Of a stretch of DNA of 64,000 bases, positions 39,901 to 51,200 are shown piece by piece. Each line of letters begins with the position of its first letter. Within the stretch, counting starts at the first letter, position 1. The stretch spans positions 1,364,001 to 1,428,000 of the forward strand of contig JALIZF010001917.1 of the NCBI GenBank assembly GCA_029948255.1, in the 5' to 3' direction. Position numbers and translations under genes: made by a program. Below the pieces are notes generated by a model. That model was not told the DNA's origin. It saw nothing but the letters and a program-made list of their open reading frames with translations, and ran no database searches. Origin of the DNA: Telmatactis stephensoni (lineage: Eukaryota > Cnidaria > Anthozoa > Actiniaria > Isophelliidae).

Positions 39901-42900
39901 ATAGATTGTTTTAGCATGTTGCGTTGTTTTGTTCCCTAACTCAACGTTTCTTCCTCAAGACTTCAGCAAATGTCAATACGAGTGTTGATTGATAGGTAGG
40001 TTGAACTGAAACTGTCTTGGTGTACATTGGCATTAACATTTCACGTGATTTGTAAGATACTAGTTTCAGCTCTTCAAGCAGTGCTCCATAATTTTTGTTT
40101 CCATATTTCATTTTTTCATGTCATTATGTTTTAGGTTAGTTCTGCGTCGCCATTACTGTTTAGCCATCAGAGTTTGCGATTACCTTAAGATTCCTAAAGC
40201 TGAGGGTGCAAGCCGTATTCTAGGACACTGGGCTTGTTATAAGGTATAACACACGGTACTCTATGTCTACTTAACAAATAGAGTCCATTTTTCCATGCGT
40301 CTGTACTCTAATAGATGCACGGATGACGTCAAAATATGGTGAGAACAAAACCGTACACCACGAGAGACTTCGAATGGCGTGACTGCTCTTCTCGCCATAT
40401 TTTGACGTCTTGTGTGCATCTATTAGAGTACAGACCACGGCAAAATGGAATCTATTTGTTTTATATAATATTTATCGAAACATTCCAACCAATCAGAGTA
40501 CGCGTAAGATTCAATGACGTCATCTATGCGTGTGTGCTGTATTCACACGTGATTCTCGACCAATCAGAGCGCACGTAATATACCAGTTATTATATAATAA
40601 TTCACTTCTATTTGTATTCAGGTTCAACAGACCAACGTAGACGATGAGGACATTGCACAGGCTATTAGTTCTAAACTTGGAGAAAGCACAAGTATTTCTT
40701 TCACAGAGATCGCTTCTAAGGCTTTGGAATGCGGACGTACGCAACTGGCTATAAGGGTAGGTGTCAGCTAACACCGTGGTAAAATGTCTGCGCATGCGCC
40801 AAATTTCGCGGGCTTTTGCGTTTTTGTCAGCTAGCCTCCTCCGTAGTCAACTCGTGGGCTTCCTGTGGCAACAACAGCGATTCAAAAAGCCAGTTGTCCT
40901 CTCTTACAGTGCCAGTTTCCCATCTTCTCTGTTGCCACAGGATACCCAATGAAAGAGTGCCATGCGAAGGAGGTAGGTGCCAGCAATGAAAAGTAGTATC
41001 TTCTTGTTAGATTCAAAGTAAGACACTTAGCATTAAAAAAGAGACGTGTCATTGACAAGAAAACTCAGGATATAATAAAAAATGAAGGAGATCGTTTTTG
41101 CTTGATAGCTTTTAGATTACGAACCCAAAGCTGCCGACCAAGTACCTCTGTTGATGCGTATGAAGAAAGACCAGTTGGCATTAGAAAAAGCGCTCCTTAG
41201 TGGTGATACAGATCTCAGTGAGTAAAGCTTCCGTTGTTAGGAGAGTAACTTGAATGATATTAGTTGATAAGGAGTTATTCCGCTGTCGTTGCCGTATTCG
41301 TGGTTGCAAAAAGGATAAAAAGGATACGTGAGAGTGTGGAGATTTCTTGGGGTCATTTTTGTCCTTTTCCTATGGCTTAATTCCTATTATTAATTTTAGA
41401 AGGAATTACTTTTCTGTTGCAGTATACTTGGTTGTCATGCACTTAAAGGATACGTTAGGTCGTGGAGATTTCTTGAGGACAATTCGTCATTATCCTATTG
41501 CTCTTAGTCTTTATACAAAGGTAACTACTTCTGAGAACTGAATTCTTGTCAGGCTTATGCCCCTGATCATCAGTTTCATCATCGTCGTCATCATCATCAT
41601 CAACAACAACGGCATCAACATTGTTGTCATTCTTATCACCATCATTTAAGGTGGCCTTCAACCATACGCAGATCAAGTCTCATTACGCACTTTTTTCCAT
41701 TTTATTCCTTTTCGCGTTTATCACACTATTAATTAATCATTGTTTTGTTATTTATTGCAGTATTGCAAAGAACATGAACGTCACAATCTGGTGGACTTGT
41801 ATTACCAAGACGATAAATTCCTGAGTAGTGGCAATGTTCAATTACAGGACAGCTTTTCTGAAACGGTTTGTCATATCACATTAACTTTACTTCTATCTAA
41901 ACGGCCAAAAACTAGCGAGTTTGGGCTGCGTCGCTGAATAAAGATGCAAATAATGAATGGACATTTATAACACCATATAAAAAGTGTACGAATTTTGTGT
42001 CCTATCTTTCACGATTCCTAGATGCTAGAAGTACGGGTAAGCGGGACCAAGACAGTAATACCCGATCGAACAGATTTTATAGTGCTTCCTTGATGGTTCT
42101 TTTGAACTACATGTGCGTAATAAACAGTAACCACTTTGGCTGCATATGAATTTAGAGAACCTAACTTCATGTCTTCTTGCAGACTCTGGAATCTCGTATA
42201 AAACACTTAACCAAAGCACAGATGTCGTTCACACAGGGAAGTCTTGTCTTTTATGCCAAGGTAAATACTCATAGAGATACAGTGGAACCCCACCTTTACG
42301 GCCACCCCGTTAATACGGCCACCCGGCTATTACGACTACTTCATTTTGTCTCGACAACTAGAGATCGCACTTCATCTCTTGTAGAAAATACCCCGTTAAT
42401 ACGTACACCCCGCTATTACGACCACTTCATTTTGGCCCGACAACTAGACATTGTACTTAATCTCTTGTAGAAAATACCCCGTTAATACGGACACCCCGGT
42501 ATTACCGCCAGCTATTTTTGGCCCATAGGTGGACGTATTAACGGGATTCCACTGTTAGGTTAAAGTCTCTTTGAGGTACCATCTGATTCAGATTCAGAAG
42601 TGAAGATAGAATTGTCTCTCAGGTCCCGAATGTACTTTTGTAAAAATTTTACAAGTGGCTTATTTTGTAATAAAAATTCATTCTTGAACTTTTTTTGACG
42701 ATATTGTATTATTTCCATTTCTTGCAGTGCACAGAAGAACAAATGAAACTTCTCGAGTATCAAACAAAACTAGAAAATGAACTTAGAAGACCTTTCGTCG
42801 ATTTGTCAGTCAGTGACACCATTTCACAGGTAATATCCAACACACGAGAAAAAGTTTTGGATATTTTTATTGATGATACGTAATAGTCAAATAGATACAA

Positions 42901-43846
42901 AAGAAAATAGTGGAAATAAGGTTTACTAGTGTCTAATAATTTAATATCTATTATTCACAGTGCATAACTACTCGTAATTTCAAAGTAGCAGAACAACTAA
43001 GGAAAGAGTTCAAAGTTCCTGACAAACGATTTCACTGGCTAAAAGTGCGCGCTTTGGCAGAAAGTAGGGATTGGATCGAGTTAGAAAAGTTTGCTAAGTC
43101 AAAAAAGTCACCAATTGGATATGAGGCAAGTCATGGGTTCTTCTCATCTCTTTACTTCTTATTCTGAGTTAACCTACCAATTTCTTGTCTTATGACAGCC
43201 GTTTGTTGACGCTTGTCTGGAGGCGAACAATCGACTCGAGGCCGAGAAATATTTGTCACGTGTTTTGCCAGAAAACAAAGTGGTTTACTACTTAAAGATG
43301 GGGTAAGTTTCAATAAGAGATTTGACGCAATCGCCTTCTAAATATCTCTTACGAAATCGTAGCATCGCTGGCCTCCTTCGCACCACTCTGTCGGTTTCAA
43401 ATGGTTTTTCTCAACGAGTTTTTCTCGATGAGCGGCTTGGAAGAAGACTAGAGCACAGCGTTGCAATCTGTTTCTTTTACATACATACACTCCGGAAGCC
43501 TCCTTCCGTGGACGCGCGCAGTAGTTATCGGGCCGGGGAACACAACACGAGCGCTCGAGCACTGTAAACATAGTTGATTTATCCGGATTTATAGGGATGA
43601 AAAAAAGGGCGCCTTTCGAGGAACACCCAGGAACTTTAGCGGGATTGGTATGGGGTTGATGTTGCATAGACGGGAAACGTAAACGTGAATTTTTTTTTAT
43701 TTTAGTAAAATTGAGGAAGCAGCAGAAGCAGCGATAACTCAAAAGAACGACGAAGGACTGGAATTAGTGTTGAAGAAATGCCAGAATAACCCACCGCTGT
43801 ACAACAAAATACAGAGTATGCGGGCTCAAATGACGCAGAGACGTTA
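33968..43846 (+). CDS. VPS16: VPS16, core subunit of HOPS/CORVET tethering complexes
   Basis: VPS16 links VPS33 to the HOPS and CORVET complexes in endosome-lysosome fusion. 24 exons join in frame to about 825 aa (human 839). First: 33968-34017, 35041-35129, 35209-35297, 36268-36396, 36994-37138, 37285-37400, 37640-37759, 37832-37887, 38079-38153, 39033-39127, 39202-39278, 39357-39482. Then: 39725-39852, 39960-39995, 40135-40243, 40622-40756, 41109-41217, 41423-41520, 41761-41865, 42183-42260, 42728-42829, 42961-43125, 43199-43302, 43705-43846. The N-terminus ([19 protein letters not shown]) and AAAPYGGPI begin the beta-propeller. The helical C-terminal half has [21 protein letters not shown] and [13 protein letters not shown]. 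Introns 9 and 13 look U12-type and intron 22 is GC-AG. Confidence 0.97.
35380..35910. mobile_element. Inverted-repeat element in VPS16 intron 3
   Basis: Contains opposed GGACCAAGTGGAGTCCAATT and GAATTGGACGACACGAAGTCC blocks, a central GGACGACCGCGTAGCGGGAGTCC hairpin, and outer CTGATTGGTCAAT/ACCAATCAGATT ends. A run of TCCAATTACA-type words occupies 35757-35840. Non-coding; probably a composite non-autonomous element. Confidence 0.65.
38154..39032 (+). other. Probable U12-type intron (AT-AT termini) of VPS16
   Basis: The donor side is ATATCCTTT, the classic minor-spliceosome 5' site. Near the 3' end TTTTCTTGACT resembles the U12 branch site. Keeping the conserved reading ([14 protein letters not shown]) requires exon 10 to start at 39033, so the intron would end in AT rather than AC. 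Ends were set by protein alignment from memory; a transcript would fix them. Confidence 0.65.
38500..38895. repeat. ACC/ACT-rich low-complexity tract in VPS16 U12 intron
   Basis: About 400 bp of imperfect CCACCA/TACCAC trinucleotides. The Thr/His-rich ORF at 38444-38803 is a by-product and is not called as a gene. Confidence 0.85.
39853..39959 (+). other. Probable U12-type GT-AG intron of VPS16
   Basis: 107 bp intron with donor GTATCCTTTG and a TTCCCTAACT branch-like site about 20 nt before the acceptor CTCAAG. Splicing joins GIPLTFTQ to [12 protein letters not shown] in frame. Confidence 0.8.
40273..40460. mobile_element. Palindromic MITE in VPS16 intron 15
   Basis: Near-perfect palindrome: CTGTACTCTAATAGATGCAC on the left and GTGCATCTATTAGAGTACAG on the right, with inner GACGTCAAAATATGG arms. 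Following sequence (40461-40600) carries ACCAATCAGAG and TGACGTCAT words. Related sequence lies in both inverted arms near 47090 and 49190. Confidence 0.85.
40831..40978. mobile_element. Inverted-repeat element in VPS16 intron 16
   Basis: CTAGCCTCCTCCG and inverted GAAGGAGGTAGG ends, with inner TCCTGTGGCAACAACAG and inverted CTGTTGCCACAGGA. About 148 bp, no coding content. Confidence 0.7.
42279..42555. mobile_element. TIR-bounded element with internal tandem repeat
   Basis: Ends ACAGTGGAACCCC and inverted GGGATTCCACTGT. Inside, a unit of about 100 bp repeats two to three times (CCCCGTTAATACGG-ACACCCCG, then a CTAGACATTGTACTTAATCT-type segment). Whole element in VPS16 intron 20. Confidence 0.8.
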
Positions 43847-45208
43847 AAACGTACCGAGCTTTAGCGTATAAAATAGGATTTATGAAAAACACAGAATTAC
43901 TCCATCAAAAACAAAACGTTTTATTAGAAAATCATTTAGCATTTTATAATGGTAAAAATAGCTCTAAAAATTCTCCTCTATGTTCGTAAAAAAATTAAAA
44001 ACTCAATTCATTGAATACTGTACGCCTCAATTTGTAGGCTAATCAACCATGTAATTAACGTAATTCCCCATCGGAGAAATAATAACTCGATCAACTCATC
44101 ATCTCACACGAGACTTTACCAACCACTTTGCAGGAGAACTATTAGTATTAGAGACCTTAAGATTGACGTTTACGGCAAACGGCAACCGCCAAACGACAAA
44201 CTTTACCGTCTGTCCTCAGCCGTTTTTTCACTAAAGTGAAAATATTTGAATTTTATGTTGTTAAGAGATTTGTTCTTTATTTGCTTGTTGGATTGATTTA
44301 AGGATTAGAGTCAAATATACAATCAAAATCAAGGTCAATTTTAGCCGCCGTTTGTCGTTAGCGGTTTGCCAAAAACGTCAATCTTAAGGTCTCTATTATT
44401 ATCATTCTTAACTTACATTAAAAAGTTCTAGTTACACTGAACTAAACTAGACAGGTTAAGAAAACCATCGCATTATTTTGTAGTCTTGTAGCGTTATGAC
44501 GATGGCACCAGTGCGAGGCTAAAAGGACGGCAGTACGTCAGCCTCGAACTGAAGCATTGATGTATATATATATCGTAATAAATATTTGTTGTACTGCAAT
44601 AAGATTTCTTTCCCTACAAAGCGGTTGCTATGGTAACTAATGACGTAATGTCACTAAGGGTAACGATCAAATCGATCTCTGATAGAATTGAACTGCTTTG
44701 AACATGAAATGAAACATGGTTAAACGAAAGTAAGTCCGATATAGACCAACTCATACTCTTATAAATTTATCTTCTTGCTCGTAGTTGCATAATACTTACA
44801 TATTTACAAAAATAAATAAGTTCTTGAGGTATTATAGCATCTGTAACATGCAGGTATTGCATGGTGGGCTTGGCTTCCATTGCCCCTTTAGTCTCCTTAA
44901 TTTAATGATCTGAAACATCATTTTATGCTTATGGGGCTTTCTCCTACAATTTGTAACTGATGAACTGTTCAGAGCAGAAATGGAACTTTAACTTAGAGAG
45001 CGAGCAGCTCATTCAAACCATGTTGAGGCCATGCTATAGACTTGCGGTTCCCAAAGTTCGTTGCCTAGCAACATAAGTCGTTATACTCCATATTTGTAAA
45101 CTGTAGAACACAACGCAAGGGCACCGTGACGAAACCAGACATCCTATGATGTCATACTCTTCTTGGAGAAACTGCTGGCACATTAGAATGCCTATATTGC
45201 AGGCGTTA
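43847..45208. other. Tail-to-tail 3' region of VPS16 and semaphorin
   Basis: 1.36 kb between stop codons. Holds the MITE at 44150-44394 and presumably both 3' UTRs. No extra gene seen. Confidence 0.55.
44150..44394. mobile_element. MITE with 22-bp terminal inverted repeats
   Basis: Begins AGAGACCTTAAGATTGACGT and ends with its reverse complement. Subterminal GGCAAACGGCAACCGCC-type words are mirrored by GCCGCCGTTTGTCGTTAGCGG. About 245 bp, non-coding. Confidence 0.85.
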
Positions 45209-48200
45209 CTACACTGCCTCTGGAGTTTCACTTTTTTTAAACAAATCTTTGAACGATTTCCTGCCCTTCGGCTTCAGAACTACAGGCTGTAACCTAGCCC
45301 TGCTGTTTCTGTCTTTACTTGACTCACTTGGGTATTCCACCCCATTACTTTGTTCATATTTACTATCGTCAGCATCTTCTCGCATACTCTTCTCAAATGC
45401 TTTTGATACGTCAAAGTTTTGGCGCCTTCGCACAAGAATGTAGGCCATTATAGCACAGATAACCAACACAAGAACTCCTGTCACGATGGCTGCTCCTATT
45501 ACATCTCCAATACGATATCCTGTCTTCTTAGAAGTACGATCTGCCTTGTCGTGCTTGGTATACTCGAAATTGTCTTGTTCTGCAAAAAGAAAACGTTCCC
45601 TCATAAGAGAATTGTGAGAATTGCATGAAACTAGATACCCCTCCCCTGTCATGGGTCTTTCAACCCCCCCCCCCCCCCCCAAAAAAAAAAAATAAAACAA
45701 CAACAAAAAACAAACAAAAACAAACAAAAACAAAACAAAACAAAACAAAAACAGGTTGCGTTTGCATCCTGCAAGAAGAGGCGATAACTGAGCAACTTAC
45801 TTTCACATTCACAAGTTTTATATTCCACTCGGTCTTCAGGACAGCGTCCATCGTTAGGGTGCAGCTCTCGACACCTTCTAAACCTATGCTGTACGCCTAT
45901 TGGTTCTGGACTATTGTTTTCAGGTGTGATTTTAAACGGTAAATCACATATGCATTTTGACCACGTGCTCCATGAAGTATCAATATCTGGTTCTGTGGAA
46001 AACGATAGCAAAGTATAATTAAAGACCAAATGGCAAGGGATTATATTGGTGGCGGTGAACCATTTTCGCATGCCAACTAAACTATATGACACGGTACGTT
46101 CACGGCAGGAATTTTGAATATTCTTGTAGACATCGCGGCACCGGTCACTCTCGGCACGTTTCCCACTTACTCGTACGAAAACAACTTTAATAGAAGTACT
46201 TAGTAGTCAAAGTGGTTTGTAGGGTTAAGGCGCTGTTACACTGTCAATTTTCTCAGCAACTTGTCTCGCAACGGCGTTGCGAAACAAGTTGCAGAGAAAA
46301 TTATGGCGCTGTTACACTGTGCAAGTTTCCCCAGCAACTTGCAATATTGCTGGGGAAGTTGCTGGGGAAACTTGCACAGTGTAACCTGCGCCTTTAATTT
46401 GTGTTCAAGTTTTAACCTGACTATGATCGAGAATTTTCAAGTACGACACTCCTTCCTTTCGTTAACAAATCACTTCTGCTTGCTATCCAACTAAAAGCGG
46501 GCGGGCATTTTTCATCCGTCACATCTCTACGGCGCATGCTCAGTCGCAAAGGGTCTAAAGCCCGCCGAGTGCACGCTCAAACGACGAGCGTCTTTTTTTC
46601 GTTTTTTGTTTTTGTTGTTTTGTTGTTTTTGTGTTTGAATTTGAATGAGTGGGTATTTACAGAGCAAAGAGTAAGGTTTAAATCTTAAAAAAATGAACAC
46701 TTTTAGCAGATCAGTGATTGTTTTTGGCACTAATTTCAGTCAACAAACCAACTTGGTGGACGAGTGAGGCCGACTGGATAAAAGAGGGTGTCATCCATGG
46801 TAACTGGACACATTGGGCAAAATGGACTACATGTTCTGTAACCTTAGGTGCTGGTGTGCGCCACACCCTAAAAATGGCGGACAGAATTGTATTGGTGATA
46901 AAACACAATTCGCTGAATGTTTCGTTAAGCAACCTCTTAATAGTGATTATATATTTTATGTTGGTACCAACTAGCTTGTTTTCACGTTTATTAGTACTCT
47001 AGCTACTTCGTTAATCAGCAATTCATTTAACGAGTATTTGACAAATGCGACGAGAACAAAAAAGTAGTAGCGTGACTTCTGTGCATCTATTCGAGTACAA
47101 ACCCGCGGAAAGATGAAATCTATTTGTTTTATATAATATTCATATTTCAACCAATGAGAGCGTGCGTGGAACTAAATCACGCCATCTGTGCGTGGTACTC
47201 TATATTTATCTACACATCTTTTGCATTCACGCCCGCCAAATACGTACCAGTAAGATTTGTTTGAGGTATCGTGGGTTCATCTGTGGGGTTAGGACTAGCA
47301 ACACTTGGGATTGGATAACATTGTCTGGCCTGTCTTCTATCTTCCATCCTCCCCCCCCCCCCCCCCCCCCCCCCACACCCACCCACACCCACACATGAGT
47401 TAAATACGTACCAGTAGGACTTGTTCTTCGTATCACAGGTTCCTCTGTGGGAGTGGTAGGACTAGTAAGGACTAGTAACGTTCGGGATTGGATAACATTG
47501 TCTGCCCTGTCTTCTATCCGCTCTCTCCCCCTCCCCCCACACCCACACATGAGTTAAATACATACCAGTAGGACTTGTTCGTCGTATCACAGGTTCCTCT
47601 GTAGGGGTGGTAGGACTAGTAGGACTAGTAACTTTTGGGATTGGATAACATTGTCTGCCCTGTCTTCTATCCGCTCTCTCCCCCTCCCCCACACCCACAC
47701 ATGAGTTAAATACATACCAGTAGGACTTGTTCGTCGTATCACAGGTTCCTCTGTAGGGGTGGTAGGACTAGTAGGACTAGTAACTTTTGGGATTGGATAA
47801 CATTGTCTGTCTTGTCTTCTATCTCCTAGACATGGTTTATCTTCGTCTTTACATGTTCGTGTCCTGTACTGCATTCCTACCACCACACACGTACTCCACT
47901 TGGCCCATTTGCTCCACAACCCTGGAGGTGTTGTTGGTGGAACTGTGGATTACAAGTTATATGCGTTAGCCATGTTGATCAATTAATAGTCTAAACAGAG
48001 TGCTACATATATTGTACTGTGATACTATCACGCCTTCATTGGAACTCCTTTTAAACCTCTGCTCGCCACATATAAGGGAATCCGGAATCCGCAAAAAAAA
48101 AATTTTGGAATCCGGAATCTAGCACTTGAAATCTTGGAATCCGGAATCCAGTCCTTGCAATCCGGAATCTGGCCATATGATTCCCTCTACATGGGGCGAC

Positions 48201-51200
48201 TCTGCCATGTTTGGTCTCGTCACGCAACGCCTCCATCTCTACATGGAGCGTTGCGTGACGATACAAAACATGGCGAGGAAGACTAGGTTGAAGGGTGTAT
48301 AGCAGCATGTCAAAATGGATGGCCGAGTTAGTCCTTTTAAATCGAGTGATTATTTCTTGTTGATTTAGATGACAGCCTTGTCCTTGCGTCTCTCTAATTT
48401 CTGCGCATTCCGAAAGATCTTTTCTGTGCGGCAGCAACGTAAGCCCAATTTACACGACAACCTTTTTATGGCACGGTACCCCAAATTCCGTACATGCACG
48501 CCCGTCATTTCTGGAACGGCACCCTTAATTATCATCGTGTATACAGAAAATTTGTTGGTCTGATAGGGGTGCCAAACCCAAAATAATCGGTCCGCGTGCA
48601 AAGATTTAGGGTTGCCGTAAAAAGGTTTTCGCGTAAATCGTGCTTTATTGGCCGTAAAAGAATAAGGTAGACAAGACGAGAAGCCAGCTAACTAATACAA
48701 TACTTGCAAGACACTTACTTTTACAAAGTCTCCTATCTTGCTGACAATCAACGTATTCTGTTTTGCTAAGGGTCAGGCTCATGTTGGACAAGTCATGACC
48801 AGAAACAGAACAAGTGTACCTCTGTCGTGTCGCTGTGTCCTTCTTTCCTAACACCCCAGTGTATTGAGTCCATATTTCACGTTTTAACGCTACGGATAAG
48901 AAACGCAAAATGAGACTCGGTCTCGATGTATCGAGTAGATTTCACATGACTGTGATACGCCATGGACATAAATTCCCGTAAGCAGATATAACAATTTACT
49001 TTATTGTATCCTCAATTTGCCATATGTATGTTATTCATAATAATTGGTATAATACACGCGTTCTGATTGGTCGAGAACCATTGTGTAATTAGAGTACCAC
49101 GTACAGATGACGTCATTTAGTTCCACGCACGTTCTCATTGGTTGAAATGTTTCGATGAATATTATATAAAACAAATAGATTTCATTTTTCCATGGGTCTG
49201 TTCTCTAATAGATGCACAGAAGTCACGACACTACTTTTTTGTTCACGTCACATTTGTCAAATACTCGTCAAATAAATTGCTGATTAACGAAGTAGCTAGA
49301 GTACTAATAAACGTGAAAACAAGCTAGTTGGTACCAACATAAAATATATACTCACTATTAAGAGGTTGCTTAACGAAACATTCAGCGAATTGTGTTTTAT
49401 CACCAATACAATTCTGTCCACCATTTTTCGGGTGTGGCGCATTACAAAAACGATAGCGTTTTTTGACACCAGCACCTAAGGTTACGGAACATGTAGTCCA
49501 TTTTGCCCAATGTGTCCAGTTACCATGGATGACACCCTCTTTTATCCAGTCGGCCTCACTCGTCCACCAAGTTTGTTTGTTGACTGAAATTAGTGCCAAA
49601 AACAATCACTGATCTGCTAAAAGTGTTGATTTATTTTAAGATTTCAACCTTGGGATTTTCTTACTCTTTACTCTGTAAATACCCATTCATTCATATTCAC
49701 AAACAAAAACAACAAAACAACAAAAACAAAACAAAAAAAACGAAAAAAAACAGACGCTCGTTTGAGCGTGCACTCGGCGGGCTTTAGACCCTTTGCGACT
49801 GAGCATGCGCCGTAGAGATGTGACGGATGAAAACAAACGCCCGCCTGTCGAGTAAAATTCGTATCAGAATATCTTATTATGACATGAAGACAGTCAGTAG
49901 TCATGGTAACCCTACCTGTGCAATTCTTGAGTTCTATTGGTTCACCCTGACAGTCACGTGGGTTGCACGTGTTGAGACACTCCCTCTTACGACACCGACA
50001 AACGTTGTCATCTTGTTGTGTACAAAGTTGCCATGACGACCATGGTGACCACTTAGCTGTAAAAAGAAATAAATTTATAGTATAGTCGAACCTCTACCAA
50101 TGACCATCTCTCTGTAACGGCCAGCATTTTCCATCCCCTCCTTCGATCCAATCCATACATTTACTCTATATTAAAACCTCTGTACAATGACCACCTCTCC
50201 ACAACGGCCAGCATTTTCCATCTCCTCCTTCGATCCAATCCATACATTTACTCTATATTAAAACCTCTTTACAACAACCACCTCTACACAACGGCCAGCA
50301 TTTTCCATCCCCTCCATCGATACTGTCTTCATCTACTATCTTGAAACCTCTGTACAACGACCATTAGCCGTTGTGGAGAGGTTTGACTGTACGTTTTTAG
50401 CCATAAAAAGTGTTAGACAAATACCTTGTGGAAGTGGACACTGGTCCAGTTTTTGTTCCCAGATTTTACCCCTGTAAAAGAATCACCACAAAACATTAGC
50501 CAAGGAAGATTTTTGACAGTGAGAAGTCAGAGTATCTTACCTGGCTTTCCATGACGTGCACCCCCCTGAGCTCCACCCACAGTATGGGTCACGTGCTTGT
50601 ATGCATGAACTGTATGCACAAAGATAAAGGAATTCGTTAATACGAGAGATGACTGAAGAAGTATAAACTGAACCGTTCACTTACTCTCTGTCTTTGTGTT
50701 TGCTACATCGGTCAAGTTGTATTTTTACCACCTTACTGGATGTCGTGACATACAAAACACCCTACAAAACACATACGAGGTTAGATCAACCAAAACATTC
50801 TTACAGGTGATAAAGGCTTCTGGTGAACAATAAGGGCCTCACACAATGCAACGTGGCGCACAATCAATAGCGTCTCTCCCTGGAACTGCTGCCCGCAATA
50901 TTTATTGCAGACGTTGACTCCATTTGAAATGCTGAACGCACTTTTACATGTACGTTGTTTGCAGCGACTTTGAATGCGCAATTTTACCTCGCTCCAAATG
51001 GACGCCACTAGCTCGGGCCACTGAATGGCTATAAAGGACGTGCGGTATGCAATTTTCTCTACCTCCCTCAGGAGGACAGAAGGAGGGGTCCTGATGGTTT
51101 TAAACTTAGAGGGAGCTCACTGCATTGGTTTGCTTGAACGAGTACTTACTTGTTGAGAATTCAGTAGCATTTTGTTGATATGGCCTTGTTGTCCTTCCTA

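Noticed and set aside
46718..47002. Plus-strand ORF with TSP1 similarity, as a separate gene
   Set aside because: It is the inverted, frameshifted copy of a semaphorin exon, without further plus-strand exons.
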